From contig MWCV01000008.1 of assembly GCA_002070215.1 (NCBI GenBank), positions 1 through 64,000 on the forward strand: DNA of 64,000 nt, given 5' to 3'. The position numbers and the translations under genes were made by a program. The notes below the pieces were generated by a model, which saw nothing but the letters and a program-made list of their open reading frames with translations, did not search any database and had not been told where the DNA came from. Positions within the stretch are counted from its first letter, which is position 1. Every line of letters starts with the position of its first letter. This DNA is from Chloroflexi bacterium ADurb.Bin180 (GTDB lineage Bacteria > Chloroflexota > Anaerolineae > UBA2200). Of the stretch, positions 35,126 through 43,706 are shown in pieces.

Positions 35126-36211
35126 GTGACCACCAAGCCAGCCCTCTACGTCGTGATTCTCGCCGGCGGCGGCGGAACGCGCCTGTGGCCCTTTAGCCGC
35201 AAGCGACTGCCCAAGCATCTGCTGCCCGTCTGCGGACCCCGCACGCTCCTGGCCGAGACCCATCGCCGGATCCAGCCGCTGGTGGCAGATGATCACGTCA
35301 TGGTCATCACCGTGGCCGAGCATGCCGAGACGGCCCGCTGTCAGCTCGGAGCTGTTCCGGAAGACAACATCGTCGTCGAGCCCCTGGGCCGCGGCACCGG
35401 CCCGGCGGTCGGTCTGATGGCCAAGATCATCCACCAGCGGGAGCCAGATGCGGTGATGATCTCGCTGCACGCCGACCACGCCATCGACGATGAAGAGGGA
35501 TTCCGTTCGGTGCTGCTGGCGGCGGCGCAGGCGGCGCAGGACGGCCACCTGGTGACGCTGGGCATTACGCCAACATCCCCCGAAACTGGCTACGGCTATA
35601 TTCAACGCGGTGTTCGCCTGCGCCAGGCGGACGGGCACGAGCTCTATCGGGTGCTGCGCTTTACCGAAAAGCCCGCCGCCGAGCTGGCCCGTTCCTTTGT
35701 CGAGAGCGGCGACTATTTCTGGAACAGCGGCATCTTTATCTGGCAGGTCAAAGCCTTGCTAGAAGAGTTCCGGCGGCAGCGGCCGGTGTTCTATGCGCAG
35801 CTCCAGTCGCTGGAACCGTTCCTGAACAGCCCTGACCAGGACGCCGCCATCGCACGGCTGTGGCCGCAGGTGGAGAGCACTTCCATCGATGTGGGTATTA
35901 TGGAGGGCGCACGCAACGTGGCCATGATCCCGGCGTCGATCGGCTGGAACGATGTAGGCTGCTGGACTTCTGTCGCCGAGCGGTCGCACCCCGACGCCGC
36001 CGGAAACGTCCTCCAGGGCGCTCCGGTAGCCATCGACTGCAAGGACACCTTTGTGCACAGTTCGGGCTTGCTGGTGGCGGCCCTGGGCGTCGAGGGTCTG
36101 GTCATCGTGGCCACCGAAGATGCCGTGCTGGTGTGCCCCAAAGAGCGGGCGCAGGACGTACGCCAGATTGTCGAGGCCCTGAAGAAACAGGGCCGCGAGG
36201 AGTATCTATAG
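35126..36211 (+). CDS. manC: Mannose-1-phosphate guanylyltransferase
   Basis: The 361-residue protein makes GDP-mannose from GTP and mannose-1-phosphate. The nucleotide-binding signature LAGGGGTRLWPFSR is at the N-terminus, PKHLLPV follows, and the central FTEKP and FWNSGIFIW motifs are typical of GDP-mannose pyrophosphorylases. It lacks the extra C-terminal isomerase domain of bifunctional forms. GTG 35126 has AGGA about 8 nt upstream; GTG 35105 is an alternative without a ribosome site. GDP-mannose would be a precursor for the polyprenyl-phosphate mannose used by GT39-type enzymes encoded further right. Confidence 0.93.
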   Translation: MTTKPALYVVILAGGGGTRLWPFSRKRLPKHLLPVCGPRTLLAETHRRIQPLVADDHVMVITVAEHAETARCQLGAVPEDNIVVEPLGRGTGPAVGLMAKIIHQREPDAVMISLHADHAIDDEEGFRSVLLAAAQAAQDGHLVTLGITPTSPETGYGYIQRGVRLRQADGHELYRVLRFTEKPAAELARSFVESGDYFWNSGIFIWQVKALLEEFRRQRPVFYAQLQSLEPFLNSPDQDAAIARLWPQVESTSIDVGIMEGARNVAMIPASIGWNDVGCWTSVAERSHPDAAGNVLQGAPVAIDCKDTFVHSSGLLVAALGVEGLVIVATEDAVLVCPKERAQDVRQIVEALKKQGREEYL

Positions 36212-36277
36212 TCTCGTTTGTTGGTTGGGAGCAACACGCGTCCAGCGGGCGATGCGGCCCGTCCCCGGAGTACCCCT

Positions 36278-37486
36278 GTGATTGCTGAGATCGTTACCAT
36301 TGGCACCGAGCTCTTGCTGGGCGAGATCGTCGACACCAATTCGGCCCACATTGCCCAGCAGCTTACCGCCATCGGAGTGGACCACTTTTTCAGCACTACC
36401 GTTGGCGACAACCTCGAGCGCATCATGTCGGCGCTGCGCCTGGCTCTGTCGCGCGCTGATGTGGTCATCACCACCGGCGGCCTGGGGCCAACCGTCGACG
36501 ACGTAACGCGCGAGGCGGTGGCTGCGGTGGCGGGGCGCGAGCTCGAGTTCCAGCCGCGGCTGCTGGAGCAAATCGAAGGGTTCTTCCAGCGACGTGGCGC
36601 CACGATGAGCCCCAACAATCGCCGCCAGGCCTATGTTCCCGCCGGCGCGGTGATCATCGAGAACCCGGTGGGCACGGCGCCGGCCTTTGCCGTCGAGCTC
36701 GACCAGAAGGCCATCGTCTCTCTGCCTGGCGTGCCCCACGAAATGGCCTACCTCCTGCGGGAGGTCGTGCTGCCCTACCTGAGCCAGAGGATGGGCGAGC
36801 ACGCCGTGATCCTGGTGCGCCAGGTGCACAGCGTGTGCATCGGCGAGAGCATGGTCGACCAGCAAATCACCGACCTGATGCACCAGCGCAATCCCAGCGT
36901 GGGCACTCGCGCTCATCCGGGGCAGACCGACATCTGCATCACGGCCAAGGCGCCTTCCCGTGAGGAAGCTGCCGCCCTGCTGGACGAGATGGAGGCGCGC
37001 GTGCGGAAGCGGCTGGGCCGGGTCATTTACGGAGTCGATGAGCAGACTCTGGCCGGGGTGGTGGTGGCCGGGCTGCGCCAGGCCGGGCTGCGCCTGGCCG
37101 TGGCCGAGGCCGAGACCCGCGGGCTGGTCGCCCTCAAGCTGCACGAGGCGGACCCCGGGCGAGCCGTGCTGGTTGGCGCCATCCAGACCCTGGACAGTGC
37201 CTCGTTGACCGAAGAAGCCGGGGCGAAAAGCGCCGCCTCCGGTGAGGAGCGAGTCCGCCTGATCGCTGCCGCGGTTCGGTCGCGCTTTGGGGCTGAGCTG
37301 GGCCTGGCCGTGCTGGAGGGCGGTGAGACCCCGCCCCTCCTGCACATTGCGCTGCTCACTCCGGAAGAAGAACGCCTCAGCCGCTGGCCCTCGCGCGGCC
37401 AGAGCGAGACGGGCATCCTCTGGACAGTGCACTATGCGCTGGATGCAGTGCGGCTCTGGCTTGAAGACCGGCCCACAACGGTTTGA
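36278..37486 (+). CDS. cinA: CinA-like protein with degenerate PncC amidase domain
   Basis: The 402-residue protein has an intact N-terminal CinA (COG1058) domain with IGTELLLGEIVDTNS and TGGLGPTVDDVTREAVA, which in other species is a pyrophosphatase for ADP-ribose-type substrates. The C-terminal domain (about 260-402) aligns with the NMN amidase PncC but the S-x-TGG motif is replaced by AEAETRG, so the catalytic Ser is missing, and the GIAGPGG motif is also absent. NMN deamidation is therefore unlikely. GTG 36278 has GGAG about 8 nt upstream. It ends an operon starting at ffh. Confidence 0.85.
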   Translation: MIAEIVTIGTELLLGEIVDTNSAHIAQQLTAIGVDHFFSTTVGDNLERIMSALRLALSRADVVITTGGLGPTVDDVTREAVAAVAGRELEFQPRLLEQIEGFFQRRGATMSPNNRRQAYVPAGAVIIENPVGTAPAFAVELDQKAIVSLPGVPHEMAYLLREVVLPYLSQRMGEHAVILVRQVHSVCIGESMVDQQITDLMHQRNPSVGTRAHPGQTDICITAKAPSREEAAALLDEMEARVRKRLGRVIYGVDEQTLAGVVVAGLRQAGLRLAVAEAETRGLVALKLHEADPGRAVLVGAIQTLDSASLTEEAGAKSAASGEERVRLIAAAVRSRFGAELGLAVLEGGETPPLLHIALLTPEEERLSRWPSRGQSETGILWTVHYALDAVRLWLEDRPTTV

Positions 37487-37510
37487 CAATTCGCCACAAT
37501 GAGCTACAAT
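37483..37510 (+). promoter_or_regulatory. tRNA-Leu promoter
   Basis: TTGACA (37483-37488) and TACAAT (37505-37510) are 16 bp apart; the -35 box overlaps the cinA stop. Mature tRNA starts 14 nt after the -10 box. Confidence 0.82.
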
Positions 37511-37523
37511 TTTGGGGCTAGAC

Positions 37524-37605
37524 GCCCGCGTGGTGGAACTGGTATACACAGCAGGTTGAGGGCCTGTGCCGTTACGGCGTGGAGGTTCGAGTCCTCTCGC
37601 GGGCA
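37524..37605 (+). tRNA. tRNA-Leu (anticodon GAG)
   Basis: An 82-nt cloverleaf with long variable arm. Acceptor GCCCGCG/CGCGGGC with discriminator A, anticodon stem GCAGG/CCTGT with loop TTGAGGG, giving anticodon GAG, variable arm GCCG-TTA-CGGC, and T-arm GGAGGTTCGAGTCCTCT. CCA is not encoded. The gap up to the rho start (37606-37871) holds a short T-run at 37647-37652 and a CCCGC/GCGGG hairpin but no clear terminator. Confidence 0.95.
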
Positions 37606-37871
37606 TGATGATGCGATAGCGCCCCACGATTCGACCCAGGATGCTCTTTTTTGTCCCGCGTATGCGGGAACATCGCTCTGTCGGCCAATCTTCTATTTGC
37701 GCTTGGTGGACTGGTTGACTACCCCAATCAACTGCGCCAAAGTGGTCCATAGACGACGCCTGGAGCGCAACACCGTCCCGACGAGCCTCGTTCACTGTGT
37801 CCCGGGTCTGGCCCGCCCGCCTTTGGGCCGGCAGAACCCTGTGCCAAGTACTTGAACGACGGAGTGTGACT
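37606..37871 (+). other. Intergenic region between tRNA-Leu and rho
   Basis: This 266-bp stretch has no gene. It contains a six-T run (37647-37652), the hairpin TCCCGC-GTAT-GCGGGA (37654-37669) that resembles a single type I-E CRISPR repeat, and a TTGACT (37715-37720) without a good -10. It is probably the rho leader, where rho autoregulation occurs in other bacteria. Confidence 0.45.
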
Positions 37872-39119
37872 GTGAACATTGTTGAGCTGGATACCAAGAC
37901 GCTCGGTCAACTGCGCGACGTGGCCAAAGAGATGAATATCTCGGGCTTTAGCCGCCTGAAAAAGTCCGAGCTCATCATGCGTTTGCTGCGCGCCAATGCC
38001 GAAAGCCAGGGTTTCATCTTTGGCGGCGGCGTGCTGGAAGTCATGCCCGACGGCATCGGCTTTTTGCGTGCGCCGAGCCTCCTGCCAGGACCGGAAGACG
38101 TCTATGTCTCCCAGTCACAGGTGCGCCGCTTTGGCCTGCGCACTGGCGACCTGGTGATCGGCCAGGTCAGGCCGCCGAAGGAATCGGAAAAGTACTTTAG
38201 CCTGCTGCGAGTCGAGGCAGTCAACGGCCTGGATCCGGAAGCAGCCAAGAACCGGCCCAACTTTGACAGTCTCACCCCCATCTTTCCCAATCAGATGTTC
38301 AACCTGGAGACGCGCCCGGAGCTGCTGACCACGCGCCTCATCAACCTCATCGCCCCCATCGGCCGCGGGCAGCGCGGCCTGATCGTATCGCCGCCCAAGG
38401 CGGGCAAGACCACCGTGCTCAAGCACATCGCCAACGCCATCACCTCGAATTATCCCGACGTTCACCTGATGGTCTGCCTCATTGGCGAGCGGCCCGAGGA
38501 AGTCACGGACATGGACCGCTCCATCGACGCCGAGGTGGTGAGCTCGACCTTTGACGAGCCAGTGCAGGCGCACACCCGCGTGGCCGAGCTGGCACTGGAG
38601 CGGGCCAAGCGCCTGGTTGAGTGCGGCAAGGACGTGGTGATCCTCCTGGACAGCATCACCCGTCTCTCCCGGGCCTACAACCTCATCGTGCCGCCGAGCG
38701 GGCGCAGCCTCTCCGGTGGCCTCGACCCTGTCGCCCTCTACCCGCCCAAGCACTTTTTCGGGGCAGCGCGCAAGCTCGAAGAATCCGGCAGCCTCACTAT
38801 CATCGCCACCTGCCTCATCGATACCGGCAGCCGCATGGACGATGTCATCTACGAAGAGTTCAAAGGCACAGGCAACATGGAGCTGCACCTCAATCGCAAG
38901 CTCTCCGAACGCCGCATCTTCCCGGCCTTTGACATCGAGCGCTCCGGCACCCGCCGCGAAGAGCTGCTGCTGCCCGCAGAAGTGCTGTCCAAGGTCTGGA
39001 CCCTGCGCCGTATGATGTCCGCGATTGGCGACGAGGACAGCGTCGAGCTGCTTCTCCAGCGGATGGGCAAGACCAAGACCAACAAAGAATTCCTGGACAC
39101 GATGAGCAAGAGCCTGTAG
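37872..39119 (+). CDS. rho: Transcription termination factor Rho
   Basis: The 415-residue protein is a full-length Rho ATPase. The N-terminal domain ([19 protein letters not shown]) is followed by the cold-shock-like RNA-binding domain with [14 protein letters not shown], then Walker [15 protein letters not shown], Walker [17 protein letters not shown] and the Q/R-loop regions. GTG 37872 has GGAG 7 nt upstream; the longer reading frame from 37797 is not Rho-like. The stop overlaps the next start by one base. Confidence 0.98.
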   Translation: MNIVELDTKTLGQLRDVAKEMNISGFSRLKKSELIMRLLRANAESQGFIFGGGVLEVMPDGIGFLRAPSLLPGPEDVYVSQSQVRRFGLRTGDLVIGQVRPPKESEKYFSLLRVEAVNGLDPEAAKNRPNFDSLTPIFPNQMFNLETRPELLTTRLINLIAPIGRGQRGLIVSPPKAGKTTVLKHIANAITSNYPDVHLMVCLIGERPEEVTDMDRSIDAEVVSSTFDEPVQAHTRVAELALERAKRLVECGKDVVILLDSITRLSRAYNLIVPPSGRSLSGGLDPVALYPPKHFFGAARKLEESGSLTIIATCLIDTGSRMDDVIYEEFKGTGNMELHLNRKLSERRIFPAFDIERSGTRREELLLPAEVLSKVWTLRRMMSAIGDEDSVELLLQRMGKTKTNKEFLDTMSKSL

Positions 39120-40237
39120 TGAGCACAGAGCCAGACCCGTCCTCAATTGACGCCGAGTTAAAGCAGCTGCCGGCCCGTTTTCGCCGCGCACTCGGTCTGG
39201 TGAAACGCCTGGCCAGCGAAGGTACGCTGGGCCGCTGGGCAGCTCACGCCTGCTTCTTGCTGCTGCTCTGTGCCGGGCTGCGCCTGCTGAGCCTGGACTG
39301 GGGCGCTCTGGCGGCCAGTCTCCCCCGGGCTGCGTCGGGCCGCGTCGCGGCGGCAATGCCAGCCCAGGTCGAGAGCATGCCGGCCCCTGCGGTGTGCAGC
39401 GCGCCCCACTTTGTAGGAGGCACAGGCGGTGAGGATGAGGACGTGCTGGTACAGGCTGTGGTGCCGCATACCATCATCCCACGGCGCTATCGCATCGACC
39501 CCATCACCTACACCGTCCGGTCTGGCGACAACGTCTCGACCATCGCCGACCATTTCGGCGTGAGCGTCAACACGATCCTCTGGAACAACGGCAACCTGGA
39601 GGACAACCCTGACTTTTTGAGTCTGGGCGACGAGCTGATCATCCTGCCCGTATCTGGCGTGTACCATACGGTGGTCAAGGGCGACACACTGGAAAGCATC
39701 GCCAAGAAGTACAAGGTAGAAGTCTCGGCCATCACCGCCTATGAAGGCAACTATCTGGTCGAGCCCTACACCATCACTGTCGGCCAGAAACTGATCGTTC
39801 CCGGCGGTTACCGCCCGTACCAGACGCGCCACGTGGTGGCCTGGTCCGGCACTGTGCCCAGCAATGCCAAGAAGGGCACTGGCACGTTTGGCTGGCCGGT
39901 GAGCGGCTACATCACCCAGCGCTACAGCGAGGCCCACCCGGCAGCCGACATTGGCGTCGTGATCGGTACTCCGGTCAAGGCAGCCGACTCGGGCTATGTG
40001 GCTCTCGTCGGGCGCAGTGACACTGGTTATGGGCTGCATGTGCTCATTGATCATGGCAACGGCTTTCAGACCCTCTACGCTCACCTGAGCGTCATTTACG
40101 TCGAAGTGGGCCAGTCCGTAACGAAGGGCCAGGCCATCGGCGCCTCGGGCAACACGGGCAAGTCCACCGGCCCTCATCTGCATTTTGAAATCAAGTTGAA
40201 CGGCGTGCGACGCAACCCCTTCATCTATCTCAAGTAG
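39119..40237 (+). CDS. LysM/M23 peptidoglycan hydrolase
   Basis: The 372-residue protein has a signal anchor (about 42-60), two LysM modules (YTVRSGDNVSTIADHFG near 128 and YHTVVKGDTLESIAKKYK near 180) and a C-terminal M23 metallopeptidase domain. Zinc ligands are visible as HPAAD near residue 276 and HLHFE near residue 358, with YAHLS between, so it looks active. It would cut peptidoglycan cross-bridges outside the cell, perhaps under control of partner proteins. GTG 39119 shares one base with the rho stop (TAGTG). Confidence 0.93.
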   Translation: MSTEPDPSSIDAELKQLPARFRRALGLVKRLASEGTLGRWAAHACFLLLLCAGLRLLSLDWGALAASLPRAASGRVAAAMPAQVESMPAPAVCSAPHFVGGTGGEDEDVLVQAVVPHTIIPRRYRIDPITYTVRSGDNVSTIADHFGVSVNTILWNNGNLEDNPDFLSLGDELIILPVSGVYHTVVKGDTLESIAKKYKVEVSAITAYEGNYLVEPYTITVGQKLIVPGGYRPYQTRHVVAWSGTVPSNAKKGTGTFGWPVSGYITQRYSEAHPAADIGVVIGTPVKAADSGYVALVGRSDTGYGLHVLIDHGNGFQTLYAHLSVIYVEVGQSVTKGQAIGASGNTGKSTGPHLHFEIKLNGVRRNPFIYLK

Positions 40238-40286
40238 TGGCAGTTGACCGCGTCGGGCGGCGCGCGCCGCGCCGAGGGAGGGTTCG

Positions 40287-40619
40287 ATGAAACTGATCGT
40301 GGCCATTGTTCAGGACGCCGACGCAGGAGCAGTGCTGGACGCGCTGATGGCGCAGGACTTGCGCGCCACCAAGGTCAGCTCCACCGGTGGGTTTTTGGTG
40401 CGTGGCAATGCCACGATACTGATTGGCGTCGCGGACGACCTGGTGGATAGAGTAATCGACCTGTTGAGAAAGCACTGCCACGCGCGCCGCGAGTTCGTCT
40501 CTCCGGTGATGCCGTTGAGCGAAGCCGCCGCCGCCCGCCACTGGGTGCAGCCGCTCGAGGTCGAAGTGGGCGGGGCAACCGTCTTTGTGCTCGACGTCCA
40601 GCGCTTTGAGCAGCTCTGA
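40287..40619 (+). CDS. darA: Cyclic-di-AMP receptor (DarA/PstA-like, PII fold)
   Basis: The 110-residue protein matches the DUF970 PII-like family: MKLIVAIVQDADAGAVLDAL, STGGFLVRGNATILIGV and C-terminal VGGATVFVLDVQRFEQL. In Firmicutes these trimers bind cyclic-di-AMP, a signal tied to cell-wall and osmotic homeostasis. GAGGGAGGG precedes ATG. It lies between the M23 hydrolase and the first GT39 gene, which suggests a link between cyclic-di-AMP sensing and envelope synthesis. No diadenylate cyclase is seen. Confidence 0.88.
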   Translation: MKLIVAIVQDADAGAVLDALMAQDLRATKVSSTGGFLVRGNATILIGVADDLVDRVIDLLRKHCHARREFVSPVMPLSEAAAARHWVQPLEVEVGGATVFVLDVQRFEQL

Positions 40620-40641
40620 TCCCGCCGGCCAGCCGGCCGGC

Positions 40642-42564
40642 GTGGTCCCGGAGCCCCGGCGCAGGGCGGCCTCAGGGCTGTTCCTGCTCGTGCTCCTCGT
40701 GGTCGCCTTCGCCCTGCGCGCCTATGGGCTGAACTGGGACCACGGCCTGTTCTTCCACCCCGACGAGCGCCAGATCCTGATGGTGGCCTCGCGGCTCTCC
40801 TGGCCCTCTAGCCTGGCCGAGTTCCTGAGCCTTTCCAGTCCGCTCAACCCGCACTTTTTCGCCTATGGCTCTGTGCCCATCTACCTGATCCGCGGGCTCT
40901 CGGCACTGGTGAACCTGTGGCAAAAGGGCTGGGCCGATATGCACCGCTACTACCTGCTCGGCCGCCTGCTCTCGGCGGTTTTTGACACGCTCACCGTGCT
41001 GGCCGTGTGGCACCTGGCGCGGCGGTTGTTCGGCCGCCTGGCGGCCGCCCTTGCCGCGGCGTTCCTGACGGTGTCCGTATTGCACATCCAGATGGCCCAC
41101 TTTTACACTGCCGACCCGCTGCTGACGCTCCTCATCGTGCTGGGAGTGAACCAGGCGCTGAACGTCGCCCAGTACGGCCGTCGGCGCGATGCCTGGGGAA
41201 TGGGCCTGGCGCTGGCCCTGGCGCTGGCCACCAAGGTCAGTGTGTTGCCGCTGCTGGTGGTGGCGGCAGTGGCCTGGTGTGCCTTTGCCTGGCCTGTTTC
41301 GGCGGTTGCTGCACCCTCCGCCCGCTGGCCAGCCTCTTTCTCGGCGCGCGAAAAGGCCAGAGCGTTGCTGGCTCGCCTGCTGGCAGCAGGGCGCGAGTTC
41401 GTGGCCGGCCTGCGCACCGCCTGGGCCAGGGCCGGCCGGCGCCTGCTGCTGACCTTTCTGGTCGCTGGCCTGGGTTTTGTGCTGCTCGAGCCCTACGCTC
41501 TGCTCGATGCGGCCCATTTTGTGGCCGCCATTGGCACCGAAGTGACCATGGCCCAGGGCATCTATGACTTTCCCTACACCCGCCAGTACGCCGGCACGCA
41601 GCCCTTTGGCTACCAGATTGGTCAGCTCCTGCTGCACGGGCTAGGCCCCCTGCTCGGCGGCCTGGGCGTGATCGGCCTGGTGCTGTGGGTCTGGCGGGTC
41701 TGGCACCGCCCCACGCGGCTGGAGGTCGTAGCCCTCACCTGGCCCGTGCTGTACACGTGGATGCAGGGCTGGACCTACGCCAAGTTCATGCGCTACATGC
41801 TGCCCCTCACGCCCTTCCTGTGCATCAGCGCCGCAGCCCTCTGGGCGCACGAATGGCGCCTTGCTTCTGGCCAGAGCTCCTCCGGCCGTTCTGCGCCGGC
41901 GGCGATGCGAGCGCTGCTGGTACTCGGGCTGGCCGCCGTGCTGGGCTACACTGGCTTTTATGCTCTGGCCTATCTGAACGTCTACCGCCAGCCGCACCCC
42001 TGGCTCACCGCCACCGCATGGCTGTGCGACCGCGTGCCACGGGGCACGGTGATCCTCACCGAGTACTGGGACGATCCCCTGCCTGCCCAGGGGGCGGACC
42101 GGGAATGCTCGGCCCGCGTCACCGTGGAGATCATCGACATGCACACCCTGGACAGCGAAAAGCGCCGCGACGAGCTGATCCTGGCCCTGCTGCGCGCCGA
42201 CTATGTGGCCCTGTCCAGCCAGCGCCTCTATGCGCCGCTGACCCGCCAGCCGTGGTTCTTTCCTCTGGCGGCCCGCTACTACCAGGCCCTCTTTGCGGGC
42301 GAGCTCGGGTTTGAGTTGGTAGCAGCACCGGCGGTCTACCCCTCTCTGGCGGGGGTGACTTTTATGGACAACCCGCGCGAGGGCCTTGACCTGGCCGCGC
42401 CGCCGCTGCTGCGGTCGGTTCGCCCCTCAGGGCTGGTGCTGGACCTGGGCTATGCCGACGAGAGCTTTACCGTGTACGACCATCCCCAGCCGCTGATCTT
42501 TGCCAAAACCGCCGAGCTCACCCGCGCTCAGTTCCTGCACCTCCTCGATCCGGGCGGCAAGTAG
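40642..42564 (+). CDS. GT39-family membrane glycosyltransferase, stand-alone paralogue
   Basis: About 640 residues with roughly twelve membrane helices. The first outside loop has NWDHGLFFHPDERQ, containing the acidic DE motif typical of polyprenyl-phosphate-sugar (GT-C) transferases. Its C-terminal soluble region ends ESFTVYDHPQPLIFAKT. Both features recur in the N-terminal half of the 49139 protein, so the two are paralogues. Start is uncertain: GTG 40642 and TTG 40606 lack ribosome sites. It would use a lipid-linked sugar outside the membrane; donor and acceptor unknown. Confidence 0.82.
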   Translation: MVPEPRRRAASGLFLLVLLVVAFALRAYGLNWDHGLFFHPDERQILMVASRLSWPSSLAEFLSLSSPLNPHFFAYGSVPIYLIRGLSALVNLWQKGWADMHRYYLLGRLLSAVFDTLTVLAVWHLARRLFGRLAAALAAAFLTVSVLHIQMAHFYTADPLLTLLIVLGVNQALNVAQYGRRRDAWGMGLALALALATKVSVLPLLVVAAVAWCAFAWPVSAVAAPSARWPASFSAREKARALLARLLAAGREFVAGLRTAWARAGRRLLLTFLVAGLGFVLLEPYALLDAAHFVAAIGTEVTMAQGIYDFPYTRQYAGTQPFGYQIGQLLLHGLGPLLGGLGVIGLVLWVWRVWHRPTRLEVVALTWPVLYTWMQGWTYAKFMRYMLPLTPFLCISAAALWAHEWRLASGQSSSGRSAPAAMRALLVLGLAAVLGYTGFYALAYLNVYRQPHPWLTATAWLCDRVPRGTVILTEYWDDPLPAQGADRECSARVTVEIIDMHTLDSEKRRDELILALLRADYVALSSQRLYAPLTRQPWFFPLAARYYQALFAGELGFELVAAPAVYPSLAGVTFMDNPREGLDLAAPPLLRSVRPSGLVLDLGYADESFTVYDHPQPLIFAKTAELTRAQFLHLLDPGGK

Positions 42565-42588
42565 AGCCAGCGCCACAAGCGCCGGCAC

Positions 42589-42617
42589 TTGCCGAGGGCC
42601 CTGGCCAGAGGTATAAT
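42589..42617 (+). promoter_or_regulatory. Promoter of the flippase-like gene (leaderless)
   Basis: TTGCCG (42589-42594) and TATAAT (42612-42617) are 17 bp apart. The ATG at 42626 is only 8 nt after the -10 box, so the transcript probably starts at or next to the start codon. Confidence 0.75.
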
Positions 42618-42625
42618 CTCCCGCA

Positions 42626-43636
42626 ATGAAAAACTGGCGCACGTGGGCGGGAGTGCTCATCAGCCTGCTCTGTATCTTTTGGCTGGTGCGCGGTACAAAT
42701 CCCCGTGTCTTGTACGATACTCTCCGCCGAACAGAGTACCAGTGGCTGATTCCGGTCGTTCTGCTCTATGCCGGCGGTATGTGGGTGCGAGCGGTGCGCT
42801 GGCAATTGCTGCTGCGCAGCAGCGGTAGCGTCGACTTGGGCCGGCTTTTCCGCTGGAGCAACATTGGCTACCTGATCAACAACCTGGCGCCGCTGCGCCT
42901 GGGAGATGTGCTGCGCGGCTACCTCTGCTCGGAGGGCGCGGGCATCAACCTGGTGAGCGTGCTCTTTACACTGGTAGTGGAGCGCCTGGCCGATGTGGTG
43001 GCGCTGGTGTTGATTCTCGTGGCCCTGCTGCCGCGAGTCGACCTGCCCACCCGGTACCTCGCACCAGTGCTATGGATCGCGCTGGCTGCTGCGGCGGCGG
43101 TTGCGGTGATGATCCTGGTTGCCGTCAGGCCACGCTGGTCGCTGGACTGGTTCGACCGCCTCGCCCGGCGGTTTCCCGCGCTGGACCGACCCTGGCTGAG
43201 GCGGGCAGTGCACTCGGCCGTCAAGGGCCTTGCTGTTCTGGGCAGCGGCAACAGCGTCGCCGGGGTGCTGGGCTGGTCGCTGGTGGCCTGGCTGGCCGCC
43301 GGTCTGCAGTATTACTGGACGGCACGGTCGGTCGGGCTGGCACTGCCGGCACCAGCCGCGCTGCTGCTGGTTTGTCTGACGTCGCTGGGTATGGTGGTGC
43401 CAGCGTCGCCCGGGTCGCTCGGCGTTATCGAGTCGATCACAGTGCTGACCCTGGCCCTGTTCGGTGTGGGTCGCGAGGTCGCTCTGGGCTACGCCCTGGT
43501 GCTGCGAGCGGTGAGCTATGTGACCCTGTTCGGCCTGGGGCTGGTTTCGCTGTGGAGCGAAGGCATCGACCTGCAGCACCTGCGCCAGGCGCTGGCCCGT
43601 CCGACCAAACAGCAGGGCGATACGGAGCGGGAGTAG
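42626..43636 (+). CDS. Lysylphosphatidylglycerol-synthase-TM/AglD-like membrane protein
   Basis: The 336-residue protein has about eight helices and belongs to the LPG_synthase_TM (UPF0104) family: LAPLRLGDVLRGYL near residue 90, VERLADVVALVL near 122, and SLGMVVPASPGSLGVIE near 255. Members include the flippase part of MprF and archaeal glycosylation proteins. Here it may flip or help polymerise a lipid-linked sugar. No synthase domain is attached. Transcribed from its own strong, near-leaderless promoter, starting the right-hand glycan block. Confidence 0.85.
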   Translation: MKNWRTWAGVLISLLCIFWLVRGTNPRVLYDTLRRTEYQWLIPVVLLYAGGMWVRAVRWQLLLRSSGSVDLGRLFRWSNIGYLINNLAPLRLGDVLRGYLCSEGAGINLVSVLFTLVVERLADVVALVLILVALLPRVDLPTRYLAPVLWIALAAAAAVAVMILVAVRPRWSLDWFDRLARRFPALDRPWLRRAVHSAVKGLAVLGSGNSVAGVLGWSLVAWLAAGLQYYWTARSVGLALPAPAALLLVCLTSLGMVVPASPGSLGVIESITVLTLALFGVGREVALGYALVLRAVSYVTLFGLGLVSLWSEGIDLQHLRQALARPTKQQGDTERE

Positions 43637-43706
43637 TGGCCGGGCGGCCCGTCCCGGACTGCTGCGGTGTTGCGCCGCGGCAATCTCTTGCGGAGAACTC
43701 GACTCG

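Noticed and set aside
37640-37652. T-run after tRNA-Leu as an intrinsic terminator
   Set aside because: No stable stem precedes the T-run, and the CCCGC/GCGGG hairpin lies after it.
37654-37669. CRISPR array
   Set aside because: Only one repeat-like hairpin is present, with no second copy or spacer and no cas gene in the window.
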